From Deltaproteobacteria bacterium (lineage in GTDB: Bacteria; Desulfobacterota; Deferrimicrobia; Deferrimicrobiales; Deferrimicrobiaceae): a DNA stretch of 64,000 nucleotides. Position 1 is the first letter of the stretch, and each line of letters starts with the position of its first letter. The position numbers and the translations under genes are program-made. Shown piece after piece: positions 24,655-33,139 of the stretch. The stretch lies in contig JACRCO010000072.1 of NCBI GenBank assembly GCA_016218975.1, forward strand, positions 1-64,000, given 5' to 3'. The notes beneath the pieces are model-generated. The model did no database searches and had not been told where the DNA came from. It saw only the letters and a list, made by a program, of their open reading frames with translations.

Positions 24655-25116
24655 ATGACACCGTCCGCGTCTCCGGACATCGTCGTATATATCTGCTGCA
24701 ACTGCATTGCGAAGGAGGCCCGGCTTCCCCGGCAGTGGCAGGAGAACGGCGCGCACGTGCTTGTGCGGGAGATGCCTTGCAGCGGGAAAATGGACGCCCG
24801 GTATCTGTTACACGCGTTCGAGGGCGGAAGCCGCGGACTTTGCGTGGTGGCGTGTCCCAAGGGCGAGTGCCGCCTGGCCCAGGGAAATTACCGGGCGGAG
24901 ATCCGCGTCGGCGTCGTCAGGCGGCTTCTCGCCGAGATCGGCGTCGAGGCGGAGAGGGTCGAATTGCTGCACGTATCCCCGAACGATCCGCCCGACCGGC
25001 TCGAGCCCGTTCTGCGTGACGCGGTGCGGCGTATCTGCTCATTGGGGGCGATAACTCCTTCAGCACTTAATTCGGCGGGCAAGGCCGACAGCGCCGGGTC
25101 CGCACCGGGCGGGTGA
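24655..25116 (+). CDS. MvhD/FlpD-type iron-sulfur electron-transfer protein (hydrogenase iron-sulfur subunit family)
   Basis: A 153-aa small iron-sulfur protein. Cysteines follow the MvhD pattern: CCNC (about 15-18), PCSGKMDARYLLHAFEGG (about 40-57) and CPKGECRLAQGNYRAEIR (about 66-83). In methanogens and acetogens MvhD carries electrons between a donor and HdrA. This copy is divergent from the second copy at 39297-39797 and opens the operon, two bases from metF. Having two such proteins at opposite ends of one operon suggests that two electron-entry routes meet at the Hdr core. ATG at 24655 follows GGAAGGGAAG. Confidence 0.8.
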   Translation: MTPSASPDIVVYICCNCIAKEARLPRQWQENGAHVLVREMPCSGKMDARYLLHAFEGGSRGLCVVACPKGECRLAQGNYRAEIRVGVVRRLLAEIGVEAERVELLHVSPNDPPDRLEPVLRDAVRRICSLGAITPSALNSAGKADSAGSAPGG

Positions 25117-25117
25117 C

Positions 25118-26062
25118 ATGGAAACGGAAAAGACCGATTTTCAGAAGCATATAGAATCCGGGAAACCGGTCCTCCTTGCGGAATTGTCTCCTCCCAGGGG
25201 AGCCGATCCCGCCCCGTTGCGCGCCGCCGCCGGGCTCTTCGCGGGGAAGGTGCATGCAGTCGGCATCAACGACAACCGCGACGGAGTCCGCATGTCCGCC
25301 CTGGCCGCCGCGTCGCACGTTCTCGCCGAGGGGGTCGAGCCGATCCTTCACATCACGACCCGGGACCGGAACCGCATAGCGCTGGCTTCCGATTGCCTTG
25401 GCGCGCAGGCCCTGGGCGTACGCAACCTGCTCTGCGCCACGGGAACGCACCAGACCCTCGGTCCCTTCCGCCGCGCGAGGAACGTGTTCGACATCGACCC
25501 GATCCAGATGCTCGAAATGATCGAAGGGCTTGCCCGCGATGCATCGCTGTTGGGTGAGGACCGCATCGACGGAGCCGGGCCGTTCTGCCTGGGCGCGAAG
25601 GCCTCGCCGTACGAGGACCCGATGGGGCTGCAGGTCATCAGGCTTGCGAAAGCCGTTGCCGCCGGCGCGAAATTCATCATCACCCAACCGGTATACGACA
25701 TCGAAAGGTTCGAATTCTGGTGGGCGGAGGCGACCCGGCGCGGCCTGCATGAAAAGGTCGCCGTCATTGCGGGAATCCGCCTGCTGGCGAACGCGGATTT
25801 CGCGCGGACATGCGCCGCAAGGCGCCCCGATCCGAAGATCCCCGCCGCGCTTCTCGAGCGCATCACGGCGCCGGGAGACCGGAAAGGTCAGCGCGACGTC
25901 GGGGTGGAGATCGCCCTCGAGACGGTCCAGCGTCTTTCCGGCCTCAAGGGTTTGCGCGGTTTCGAAGTCCGCGTCGACGAGGACACCGACCTCGCCGTCG
26001 AATTCCTGGAGAGATCGGGTCTGGAAATAGACCAGGAATGGAAATCGGCGCAGCGTGCCTGA
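25118..26062 (+). CDS. metF: Methylenetetrahydrofolate reductase MetF
   Basis: A 314-aa TIM-barrel flavoprotein that interconverts 5,10-methylene-THF and 5-methyl-THF. Landmarks: AELSPPRGADPAPL near residue 18, GINDNRDGVRMS near 50, LHITTRDRNRIAL near 78-90 (the FAD-contacting T-x-R-D-x-N-R), LCATGTHQT near 107, and ITQPVYDIERFEFW near 185. Its partner metV ends the same operon, so the enzyme is of the MetFV type found in acetogens and sulfate reducers, fed by iron-sulfur proteins and not by direct NADH. The downstream gene overlaps it by eight bases. It may run in a Wood-Ljungdahl pathway in either direction. Confidence 0.92.
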   Translation: METEKTDFQKHIESGKPVLLAELSPPRGADPAPLRAAAGLFAGKVHAVGINDNRDGVRMSALAAASHVLAEGVEPILHITTRDRNRIALASDCLGAQALGVRNLLCATGTHQTLGPFRRARNVFDIDPIQMLEMIEGLARDASLLGEDRIDGAGPFCLGAKASPYEDPMGLQVIRLAKAVAAGAKFIITQPVYDIERFEFWWAEATRRGLHEKVAVIAGIRLLANADFARTCAARRPDPKIPAALLERITAPGDRKGQRDVGVEIALETVQRLSGLKGLRGFEVRVDEDTDLAVEFLERSGLEIDQEWKSAQRA

Positions 26063-27458
26063 TAAATACCATATCCATACGGAACACGCCCCGCCCCGTT
26101 TCCGGCCGGTGGGGAAGTTCGGCATCGTGGATTGGCGGGAGGACTGCGCGGGCTGCCACAACTGCGTGAAGCGCGCCTGCGCCTACGGGTTTTACAAGGA
26201 CGAGGCCGATACCCTGCACGGCGAGATCGGCTACCTCGATTACATCTACCAGTGCAAGGGCTGCTTAAGCTGTGTGCAGGACTGCACGAAGGGAATCCTG
26301 ACCCGCGTCCTCAATCCCGAATACAACCGCATCGGTGACTCCTACTACACGCCTTCCATCGTCCTTTCCACCTGGTTCCAGGCCGATTCGGGCCGTATCC
26401 CGGTGTCGGGGGCCGGCTACGGCGGGCCGTTCACCGGTTCCGGGTTCGATTCGATGTGGACCGACATGTCGGAGATCGTGCGGCCCACGCGTGACGGCAT
26501 CCACGGACGGGAGTACATAAACACTTCCGTCGACATAGGGCGGAAGAACGACCACCTGGTTTTCGTAAACGGCGAATTGGCGGCATCCCCGCCGTTGCTG
26601 GAGATCCCCCTGCCGGTGATTTTCGGGGCTCTCCCCGCCCGCTGGCTCCGCGGAGCGGCGCCGGAAGCCGTTTCCGGGGCGGCTGCCGAATTGGGATTGA
26701 TGTCGGTCGTGCCCGGCAACCTGGTTCCGCGAGGCCGGTCCGTCGAATCCGAAAAGATCGTCCCCCTGCTGAACACTCCGGAATCCCTTTCCGATCCGGC
26801 ATTCGCGGCCGCGGAAATGATCATCGTCCCGGACCGTCCCGACATCGGCGCCGTGCGGGCCGCGCTTAAAGACAGGAACGGGCGGCAGGTGGTCGCCATC
26901 GCCCTTAACGCCTCGGCGGGCACGGCGGAGCGGGCCGTTGCCCTGACGCGGGAAGGAGCCGAAGTCCTTTTCCTTGTTTTCGATTCCCACGGCCGGGAAA
27001 CCGCTCCAGCCGGGCCGCGACATATGCGCGACGTCCTGCGCGAAGTGCACGTCGCGCTGGTCAAGGACGGGACGCGGGACCGGGTGACGCTTATAGCCTC
27101 TGGGGGGATCGCCCAGGCCGAACATATGGCAAAGGCGATCATCTGCGGAGCGGACCTGGTGACCGTCGACATACCCCTCATGATCGCATTGGAATGCCGC
27201 CTTTGCGGCGAGTGCGACCGGGGAGAGCCATGCCCGGTCGCCTTCGACGAGATCGATCCGAAGTTCGCCGCGCGGCGGATGACCAACCTGATGGGGGCCT
27301 GGCATTCGCAGCTACTTGAGCTGATGGGCGCAATGGGCATGCGGGAGGTGCGACGGATGCGCGGCGAGGTCGGCCGCTGCATGTTCTTCGAGGACCTGGA
27401 GCGGGAAATCTTCGGTCCGTTGTTCGGGACGCGAAAAAAGGAAGGTGCGAGGGCGTGA
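26055..27458 (+). CDS. Ferredoxin-containing glutamate-synthase-like FMN domain protein (divergent paralogue)
   Basis: A 467-aa protein. Two N-terminal [4Fe-4S] motifs (CAGCHNCVKRACAYG, about 33-47; CKGCLSCVQDCTKG, about 71-84) precede a barrel domain related to the FMN domain of glutamate synthase (DSMWTDMSEIVRPTRDGIHG near 136-155, then LIASGGIAQAEHMAKAIICGADLV near 345-370) and a CRLCGECDRGEPCPV cysteine block near 382. It is a diverged paralogue of the next protein and lacks some of the glycine-rich FMN motifs seen there, so it may be structural or electron-transferring, not catalytic. GTG at 26055 overlaps metF by eight bases. Confidence 0.75.
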   Translation: MPDKYHIHTEHAPPRFRPVGKFGIVDWREDCAGCHNCVKRACAYGFYKDEADTLHGEIGYLDYIYQCKGCLSCVQDCTKGILTRVLNPEYNRIGDSYYTPSIVLSTWFQADSGRIPVSGAGYGGPFTGSGFDSMWTDMSEIVRPTRDGIHGREYINTSVDIGRKNDHLVFVNGELAASPPLLEIPLPVIFGALPARWLRGAAPEAVSGAAAELGLMSVVPGNLVPRGRSVESEKIVPLLNTPESLSDPAFAAAEMIIVPDRPDIGAVRAALKDRNGRQVVAIALNASAGTAERAVALTREGAEVLFLVFDSHGRETAPAGPRHMRDVLREVHVALVKDGTRDRVTLIASGGIAQAEHMAKAIICGADLVTVDIPLMIALECRLCGECDRGEPCPVAFDEIDPKFAARRMTNLMGAWHSQLLELMGAMGMREVRRMRGEVGRCMFFEDLEREIFGPLFGTRKKEGARA

Positions 27459-29029
27459 GCGCCCCCGGTGCGAAGATGGCGGAACCCGGCTCGGCGTCTC
27501 TCCGCATGCCCGAGGAATTCCTCGACCGGCGCGGTTACGCGGATGTCGCGCGGGACGTCCGGCCCGCCCTGCCCCGCTACAGGAACGAGATCGGGAGGTT
27601 CAGCGTGCATCGGGCGTCGAACTGCATCGCCTGCGGCCGCTGCGTGGAAATCTGCGCGCACGACGTCCACAAGCGGCCTGAAGGGTACCGGCCCGTCACC
27701 CGCCCGCTGGATTACCGCTGCATCGGCTTCGACTGCGCCGGCACCGGCGCATATTGCATCGACGCCTGCCCGCAGGGGGCGCTGTCGCTCGCGTCGAACC
27801 CGGCGTTCGATACCCTGGGCGACCGGCGCTGGACGCCGGACCTGATCGCGAGCACCTGGCGGATGGCAGAAACGGGTCATGCGCCGCGACACGGAATGGA
27901 ATGCGAGACGGGGGGAAGCGGCGGCGGTTTCGACCGGATACGCATCAGGTTCCCGGAAGCTCCGCCCGCAGGCCTTCGCCGGGAGGACATAAGCACGAAG
28001 CTGCTGCTCAACCGCCGGAACGACTCGCGGCCGCGGCTTGCGATCGACGTCCCCTGGTACGGCGGCGGCATGTCGTTCGGCTCGACCAGCATCAACACGA
28101 TCCTTAGCCGCGCCCGGACCGCCAAGGCCTGGAACACCCTGACCTGCACCGGCGAAGGGGGATACGTCGACCGGCTGATCCCGTACGCCGGGCACGTGAT
28201 CACGCAGGTGGCGACGGGGCTTTTCGGCGTGCGCGAGGAGACGATCCAGCGGGCCCCCGTCGTCGAATTCAAGTACGCCCAGGGGGCCAAGCCGGGGTTG
28301 GGAGGCCATCTTCTCGGAGACAAGGTGACCCCGCCGGTCGCGGCGATGCGCGAAGCGGTAGTGGGATTCCCGCTGTTCAGCCCCTTCCCCTTCCATAGCG
28401 TCTACTCCGTGGAGGACCACAAGAAGCACATAGACTGGATCGCCCACGTCAACCCGCGCGGGTTGATCTCCGCAAAGGTCTCGACGCCGGTCGACGTGGA
28501 CATGGTGGCGGTCGGGTCGTACTACGCGGGGGCGCACATCGTCCATCTCGACGGAAGCTACGGCGGCACCGGCGCTGCGCCGAACATCGCCAAGAAAAAT
28601 ATCGCCATGCCGATCGAATACGGGATCAGCCGGGTCCACAGGTTCCTCATGGCCGAGGGGATACGCGATTCGATCACCGTCATCGCCAGCGGCGGCATCC
28701 GCACGCCCGCCGACATCGTCAAGGCTATCGCGCTCGGCGCGGACGGAGTCGTGATAGGCACGGCCGAGCTGATCGCGGTGGGTTGCATACGCTGCGGAAA
28801 CTGCGAGAGCGGCTGCGGCTGCCCGCGGGGGATCACCACCACCGCCACCGGCTACTGCGACAAGGTTTCCATCGATTGGGGGACGCAGCGGCTGGTCAAC
28901 CTGTACAACGCGTGGCGGGAAATGCTGGTCGATATCCTTTATAGGCTGGGATTGGAGTCCGTCTCCGCCCTGCGCGGCCGGACCGATCTCCTTTTCCATC
29001 TCGATTACGAGCCGGGAGACGGGGAATGA
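27455..29029 (+). CDS. Archaeal-type glutamate synthase, FMN-binding synthase subunit
   Basis: A 524-aa protein with an N-terminal ferredoxin domain (CIACGRCVEICAHDVHK near 52-68; CIGFDCAGTGAYCIDACPQG near 88-107) and a glutamate-synthase FMN barrel: PWYGGGMSFGSTSI, GEGGYVDRLIPY, QGAKPGLGGHLLGDKVTP, HLDGSYGGTGAAPNIAKKN and ASGGIRTPADIVKAIALGADGV. A cysteine block CIRCGNCESGCGCPRG near 450 is the [3Fe-4S]/[4Fe-4S] site. In archaeal-type enzymes this unit makes glutamate using ammonia from a separate amidotransferase, here the next gene. It overlaps neighbours on both sides by four bases. Confidence 0.88.
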   Translation: MSAPGAKMAEPGSASLRMPEEFLDRRGYADVARDVRPALPRYRNEIGRFSVHRASNCIACGRCVEICAHDVHKRPEGYRPVTRPLDYRCIGFDCAGTGAYCIDACPQGALSLASNPAFDTLGDRRWTPDLIASTWRMAETGHAPRHGMECETGGSGGGFDRIRIRFPEAPPAGLRREDISTKLLLNRRNDSRPRLAIDVPWYGGGMSFGSTSINTILSRARTAKAWNTLTCTGEGGYVDRLIPYAGHVITQVATGLFGVREETIQRAPVVEFKYAQGAKPGLGGHLLGDKVTPPVAAMREAVVGFPLFSPFPFHSVYSVEDHKKHIDWIAHVNPRGLISAKVSTPVDVDMVAVGSYYAGAHIVHLDGSYGGTGAAPNIAKKNIAMPIEYGISRVHRFLMAEGIRDSITVIASGGIRTPADIVKAIALGADGVVIGTAELIAVGCIRCGNCESGCGCPRGITTTATGYCDKVSIDWGTQRLVNLYNAWREMLVDILYRLGLESVSALRGRTDLLFHLDYEPGDGE

Positions 29030-31683
29030 ACCGCACAAATCCGCCCGCCGGGAGAACCCGCATCGACCTGCCTGATGCGCTTCTCCGCGCACGCGCGGAA
29101 TTCCGGCCGGAAGGTGAGTGGCGCAGGACGCCGCCCGAGGCGGAGGGGGGCTGCGGAGTCACCGGTTTCGCATGCACCGTGCCGGTCCGCGGCAAGCACA
29201 TCTACGAGCCGTCGAAGCAGATGCGCAACCGGGGAAACGGCAAGGGTGGCGGCATCGCGGCCTGCGGTCTCGTGGCCGAGGACCTCGGCGTCACACCGAA
29301 AGTGTTGAGTGAGGATTACATACTCCAGGTCGCTCTTCTCGACTCGGCCGCGCGCGGCGAAGTCGAGCGGAAATACGTCGAGCCGTTCTTCGATATTGAC
29401 CACGGCGGTCTCATTCCGACGGTGGACGACTACCGGGAAGTGCCGTTGCTCGAGGTCCGGCCGCCCGACGTCGCACGGTACTTCGTCCGGCCGAAGCCCT
29501 GCGCGCTCGAACGGTTCGCCGTCGAGAAGGGGTTGGAGGGCCTTTCCGAAACTGAACTCGCGGAGGAGTTCGTCTGCCGGAATTCGCTGCGGCTGAACAG
29601 GGAGTTCTACGCCTCCCTCGGAGAGAAGCGCGCCTTCGTCATGTCCCACGCCCGCAACCTGATCATCCTGAAGATCGTCGGTTACGCGGAGGCTTCGGTC
29701 CAGTACTATCGCATGGAGGATTCGCGGGCCCACGTATGGATCGCCCACCAGCGCTTCCCCACGAAAGGGCGCGTCTGGCATCCGGGCGGCGCGCACCCGT
29801 TCATCGGCATGAACGAGGCGCTGGTCCACAACGGCGACTTCGCCAACTATCACTCGGTCTGCGAATACCTCGCGCAGCGCAACATCTTCCCGCAGTTCCT
29901 TACCGACACGGAAGTATCGGTCCTTCTCTTCGACCTGCTCAACCGCGTCTACAAGTACCCGCTCGAATACATCATCGAGGCGATGGCTCCCACCACGGAA
30001 TTCGATTTCGACAGGCTGCCCGAAGAGAAGCGGCGGATCTACCGGCAGATCCAGGCGATGCACATGCACGGCTCGCCCGACGGCCCCTGGTTCTTCATCA
30101 TCGCCCGCAGCCTGGCGGCGGAGGGGAAGTTCCAGCTGATCGGGATCACCGACACCGCGATGCTCCGGCCCCAGGTGTTCGCGCTCCAGGAAGGGGAGGT
30201 CTCGATCGGTCTCATCTGCTCGGAGAAGCAGGCGATCGACGCGACCCTGGCGAGCCTGGCGACCGAAGACAAGCGCTTTACGCCGATCGCCGACCGGTAC
30301 TGGAACGCCCGCGGAGGCAGCCATACCGACGGCGGCGCGTTCGTCATGACCGTCTCCCCGGCTGAGGGCGGGAACGGCGCGGGGTATTCGTTGTCCGTCG
30401 CCGACAAGTTCGGCACTCCGCTTTCGATCGACCGCGAAAAGGAACGCTGCGACCTTTCGGCGCCCTGTCGCCTTCCGGACGAGACGCGGAAAGAGGCCGC
30501 CCTCATCGCGCAGGCGGTCGCCGATCGCGCCCCGAAGGTCCTGTTCGAGCACCTGCGAGGCGCGGCCGCCGGATGGGACTTCGACCGGCTCCGCTGGTTC
30601 GCCGGAGAAATCGCAAAAAAAACCGCCTTCGAAGCGCCCTCCGTCGGGATCGAAGCGCTGACGCTGGCGATCGACCGCCGCTACCCGACGGGCCGCAAAA
30701 AGAGGAGCTCCGTACTGACAATCTTGCGGAACGCATTGGAGGAGATCTTCTCGGCGCAACCGCTCTTCGGGGAAGGCGCCGCGGAAGGGACCTGCCGCAG
30801 GATCACGTGGAAGACGCGGGACCGGCTGCGCGGCCCGTCGGGAGCGGAGACCACCCTGCTCATGGATGCGAGCGGTTTCGAACCCGAGGGACCCGATTGC
30901 GACGCAACGCTGGCGGTGCGGGCCTATCGACTGGGATGGCGGCATCTTGTGCACTTCAACAGCCGCGGGACGCGCTTCCACGCCGCCGGGTTCGGCCCGA
31001 AAACGGACGGGCTGCTCGTGGAGTGCTACGACAACGCCGGAGACTACCTCGCTTCCGGCATCGACGGGCTTACTGCTGTCGTCCACGGCAATGCGCAGGA
31101 TCAGCTCGGCCAGATCACGAAGCGCGGCAAACTCGTCATTTTCGGCGACGTGGGGCAGACGTTCCTCTACGGCGCCAAGGGCGGCGATTTCTACGTGATG
31201 GGGAACGCCGCAGGCCGTCCGATGATAAATGCCGTCGGGAAGCCTCGCGGAGTCATCAACGGAACGGCGCTCGATTTCCTCGCCGAATCGTTCATGGCGG
31301 GTAATCCGCACGAAGGAGGCGGTTTCGCCGTCGTCAACGGCGTCCGGTTCGACGAAGACGGAAAGGTCATCCCGCTGGATACGCCGTATCCGGGGAGCAA
31401 TCTGCTATCCCTGGCGTCTGGCGGCGCGATCTATATTCGCGATCCGCACCGGACGCTGGTTCCCGAACAATTGAACGGCGGGAAGTACGGGAAGCTTTCC
31501 GAGGCGGACTGGAAGTTGATCCTTCCTTATCTCAAGGAGAACGAAAGGTTGTTCGGCGTAGAGGTGGAACGGGACCTCCTGACGGTGGACGGAGCCCTGC
31601 GCGATCCCGGTGAGGTCTACCGGAAGGTCATGCCGGCCAAGGACGCCGAGGCGGAGTTGGAAATGGAAGGGTTGGGCGCGTAG
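29026..31683 (+). CDS. Class II glutamine amidotransferase fused to glutamate-synthase GXGXG domain
   Basis: An 885-aa protein. Residues about 40-430 form a class II (Ntn) glutaminase with nucleophile Cys43 in EGGCGVTGFACT, NRGNGKGGG and the HQRFPTKGRVWHPGGAHPF block. Residues about 600-880 resemble the GXGXG beta-helix of glutamate synthase (GRPMINAVGKPRG, GGGFAVVNGVRF). It supplies ammonia to the FMN subunit just upstream, so the three genes 26055-31683 form a split, ferredoxin- or Hdr-linked glutamate synthase. The 42 residues before the cysteine would need removal for activity, longer than in GltB. It is followed two bases later by hdrC. Confidence 0.86.
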   Translation: MNRTNPPAGRTRIDLPDALLRARAEFRPEGEWRRTPPEAEGGCGVTGFACTVPVRGKHIYEPSKQMRNRGNGKGGGIAACGLVAEDLGVTPKVLSEDYILQVALLDSAARGEVERKYVEPFFDIDHGGLIPTVDDYREVPLLEVRPPDVARYFVRPKPCALERFAVEKGLEGLSETELAEEFVCRNSLRLNREFYASLGEKRAFVMSHARNLIILKIVGYAEASVQYYRMEDSRAHVWIAHQRFPTKGRVWHPGGAHPFIGMNEALVHNGDFANYHSVCEYLAQRNIFPQFLTDTEVSVLLFDLLNRVYKYPLEYIIEAMAPTTEFDFDRLPEEKRRIYRQIQAMHMHGSPDGPWFFIIARSLAAEGKFQLIGITDTAMLRPQVFALQEGEVSIGLICSEKQAIDATLASLATEDKRFTPIADRYWNARGGSHTDGGAFVMTVSPAEGGNGAGYSLSVADKFGTPLSIDREKERCDLSAPCRLPDETRKEAALIAQAVADRAPKVLFEHLRGAAAGWDFDRLRWFAGEIAKKTAFEAPSVGIEALTLAIDRRYPTGRKKRSSVLTILRNALEEIFSAQPLFGEGAAEGTCRRITWKTRDRLRGPSGAETTLLMDASGFEPEGPDCDATLAVRAYRLGWRHLVHFNSRGTRFHAAGFGPKTDGLLVECYDNAGDYLASGIDGLTAVVHGNAQDQLGQITKRGKLVIFGDVGQTFLYGAKGGDFYVMGNAAGRPMINAVGKPRGVINGTALDFLAESFMAGNPHEGGGFAVVNGVRFDEDGKVIPLDTPYPGSNLLSLASGGAIYIRDPHRTLVPEQLNGGKYGKLSEADWKLILPYLKENERLFGVEVERDLLTVDGALRDPGEVYRKVMPAKDAEAELEMEGLGA

Positions 31684-31685
31684 CG

Positions 31686-32246
31686 ATGGCAGACCCGATC
31701 GTCTGGAAAGCCTCCGCGTTTCTTTCGGAAGTGGAGCGGCGCAGCGGGACGAAGGTCAGCGCCTGTTTCCAGTGCCACAAGTGCTCGACCGGCTGCCCCG
31801 TAGGCCCGGACATGGATATTCTGTCGAGCCAGGTTATGCGGCTGATCCACCTCGGGCAGGAACGTAAGGCGCTCGAATCCCGGGCGATATGGCTCTGCGC
31901 CTCGTGCGAGGCATGCACCACCCGCTGCCCGATGCAGGTCGACATCGCCGCCGTCATGGATGCGCTGCGGCAGATGGCGGTGGAGATGAAAGCCCGAATT
32001 CCCGACGCGCGCGGCGAGCAGTTCAATCGTTCCTTCCTGGGGAGCGTCCGCCGCAACGGCCGGGTATTCGAGATGGGGATGATGGCCGCCTACAAACTGC
32101 GGAGCGGGGATTTCCTGAGCGACGTGGAGAAGACCGGGCAGATGCTGGCAAAGGGAAAGCTCTCGCTCCTGCCGAAGCGGAGCGGAAGCGCCGCAGAGGT
32201 GCGCGAGCTTTTCCGGCGATCCGAGGAGGAAGAGAAGAAGCGATGA
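31686..32246 (+). CDS. hdrC: Heterodisulfide reductase subunit C-like protein
   Basis: A 186-aa iron-sulfur protein with two [4Fe-4S] motifs, CFQCHKCSTGCPVGP (about 27-41) and CASCEACTTRCPMQVD (about 75-90), the HdrC hallmark. It passes electrons between HdrA and HdrB. The middle region DILSSQVMRLIHLGQERKAL is typical. Its stop overlaps hdrB (ATGA). The C-terminal 40 residues are charged and less conserved. In this operon it should be part of the complex with MetF/MetV rather than a CoM-S-S-CoB reductase, since coenzyme M is not expected in this organism. Confidence 0.92.
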   Translation: MADPIVWKASAFLSEVERRSGTKVSACFQCHKCSTGCPVGPDMDILSSQVMRLIHLGQERKALESRAIWLCASCEACTTRCPMQVDIAAVMDALRQMAVEMKARIPDARGEQFNRSFLGSVRRNGRVFEMGMMAAYKLRSGDFLSDVEKTGQMLAKGKLSLLPKRSGSAAEVRELFRRSEEEEKKR

Positions 32247-33139
32247 AGTACGCCTTTTTCCCCGGGTGCAGCCTCGAATCGACGGGATGGGATTTCGACC
32301 AGTCCACGCGGGCGGTCTGCCGTGCATTGGGGATCGGGCTGGAGGATATACCCGGCTGGACCTGCTGCGGATCGACGCCGGCGCACGCGACGAATGCGAC
32401 TTTAAGCGTAGCGCTGCCCGTGTTCAATCTCCGGAAGGCCCAGGAGATGGGATTGCCGGTTCTGACCGCGTGCGCTTCCTGCTATTCGCGCCTTCGCACC
32501 GCGAACCATGCCGTGCGAACCGATCCGGAAGAGCGGAGCCGCGCCGCGAGGGTAACCGGAAAACCGTACGACGGCGGCGTGGAGGTCCGGCACCTGCTCG
32601 ACGTGCTCGTCAACGACCTCGGTATCGACGCCATCCGGGAAAAGGTTCGGCGTCCCCTGAGCGGACTCAAGGTCGCCTGCTATTACGGGTGCCTCCTTAC
32701 CCGGCCGCCGGGAATCGTCGCCTTCGACGACGCGGAGCACCCGAGCGGCATGGACAGGCTGCTCGGAGCGATCGGCGCGGAAAGCGTGGAGTGGCCGTAC
32801 AAGACGGAGTGCTGCGGGGCATCCTTGTCGCTTACCGGTTCGGGGGTCGCGCACCGTCTCGCTCATCGGCTCCTTTCGATGGCGCGGCAGGCAGGCGCAG
32901 AGGCGCTGGCCGTCGCCTGTCCCCTGTGCGAGAGCAACCTCGACCTGCGGCAGGCGGACGCCGTGAAGGCGCATGGACCGATACCCGAAACGCCGGTCCT
33001 GTACGTCACGCAACTCCTGGGGCTTGCCCTGGGACTGACGAAGGGGGAAGTCGGGCTCGATGCCCTGTTTGTCGGCGCCGATCGGCTTCCGGCGATCGCG
33101 GGGATCGATGCAACGGCGGCAAGGGGAGCGGCCCGATGA
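32243..33139 (+). CDS. hdrB: Heterodisulfide reductase subunit B-like protein (CCG-domain)
   Basis: A 298-aa protein with two CCG-type cysteine-rich domains. The first has FFPGCSLES and WTCCGSTPA with ACASCYSRL near 80. The second has CYYGCLLTRPP near 155, KTECCGASLSLTG near 190 and ACPLCESNLDLRQ near 225. These bind the noncubane [4Fe-4S] clusters of HdrB, where the terminal substrate is reduced. ATG at 32243 overlaps the hdrC stop, and the long upstream extension of this frame is spurious. All cluster cysteines appear to be present. Confidence 0.93.
   Translation: MKYAFFPGCSLESTGWDFDQSTRAVCRALGIGLEDIPGWTCCGSTPAHATNATLSVALPVFNLRKAQEMGLPVLTACASCYSRLRTANHAVRTDPEERSRAARVTGKPYDGGVEVRHLLDVLVNDLGIDAIREKVRRPLSGLKVACYYGCLLTRPPGIVAFDDAEHPSGMDRLLGAIGAESVEWPYKTECCGASLSLTGSGVAHRLAHRLLSMARQAGAEALAVACPLCESNLDLRQADAVKAHGPIPETPVLYVTQLLGLALGLTKGEVGLDALFVGADRLPAIAGIDATAARGAAR

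Noticed and set aside
25067-29092. Long minus-strand frames (364 and 891 aa) opposite metF and the glutamate-synthase genes
   Set aside because: They are open only because of high GC at third positions; the plus-strand genes have recognisable motifs throughout.
29005-31311. A 768-aa minus-strand frame opposite the amidotransferase gene
   Set aside because: It is a GC-driven shadow with arginine-, proline- and aspartate-rich composition and no motifs.
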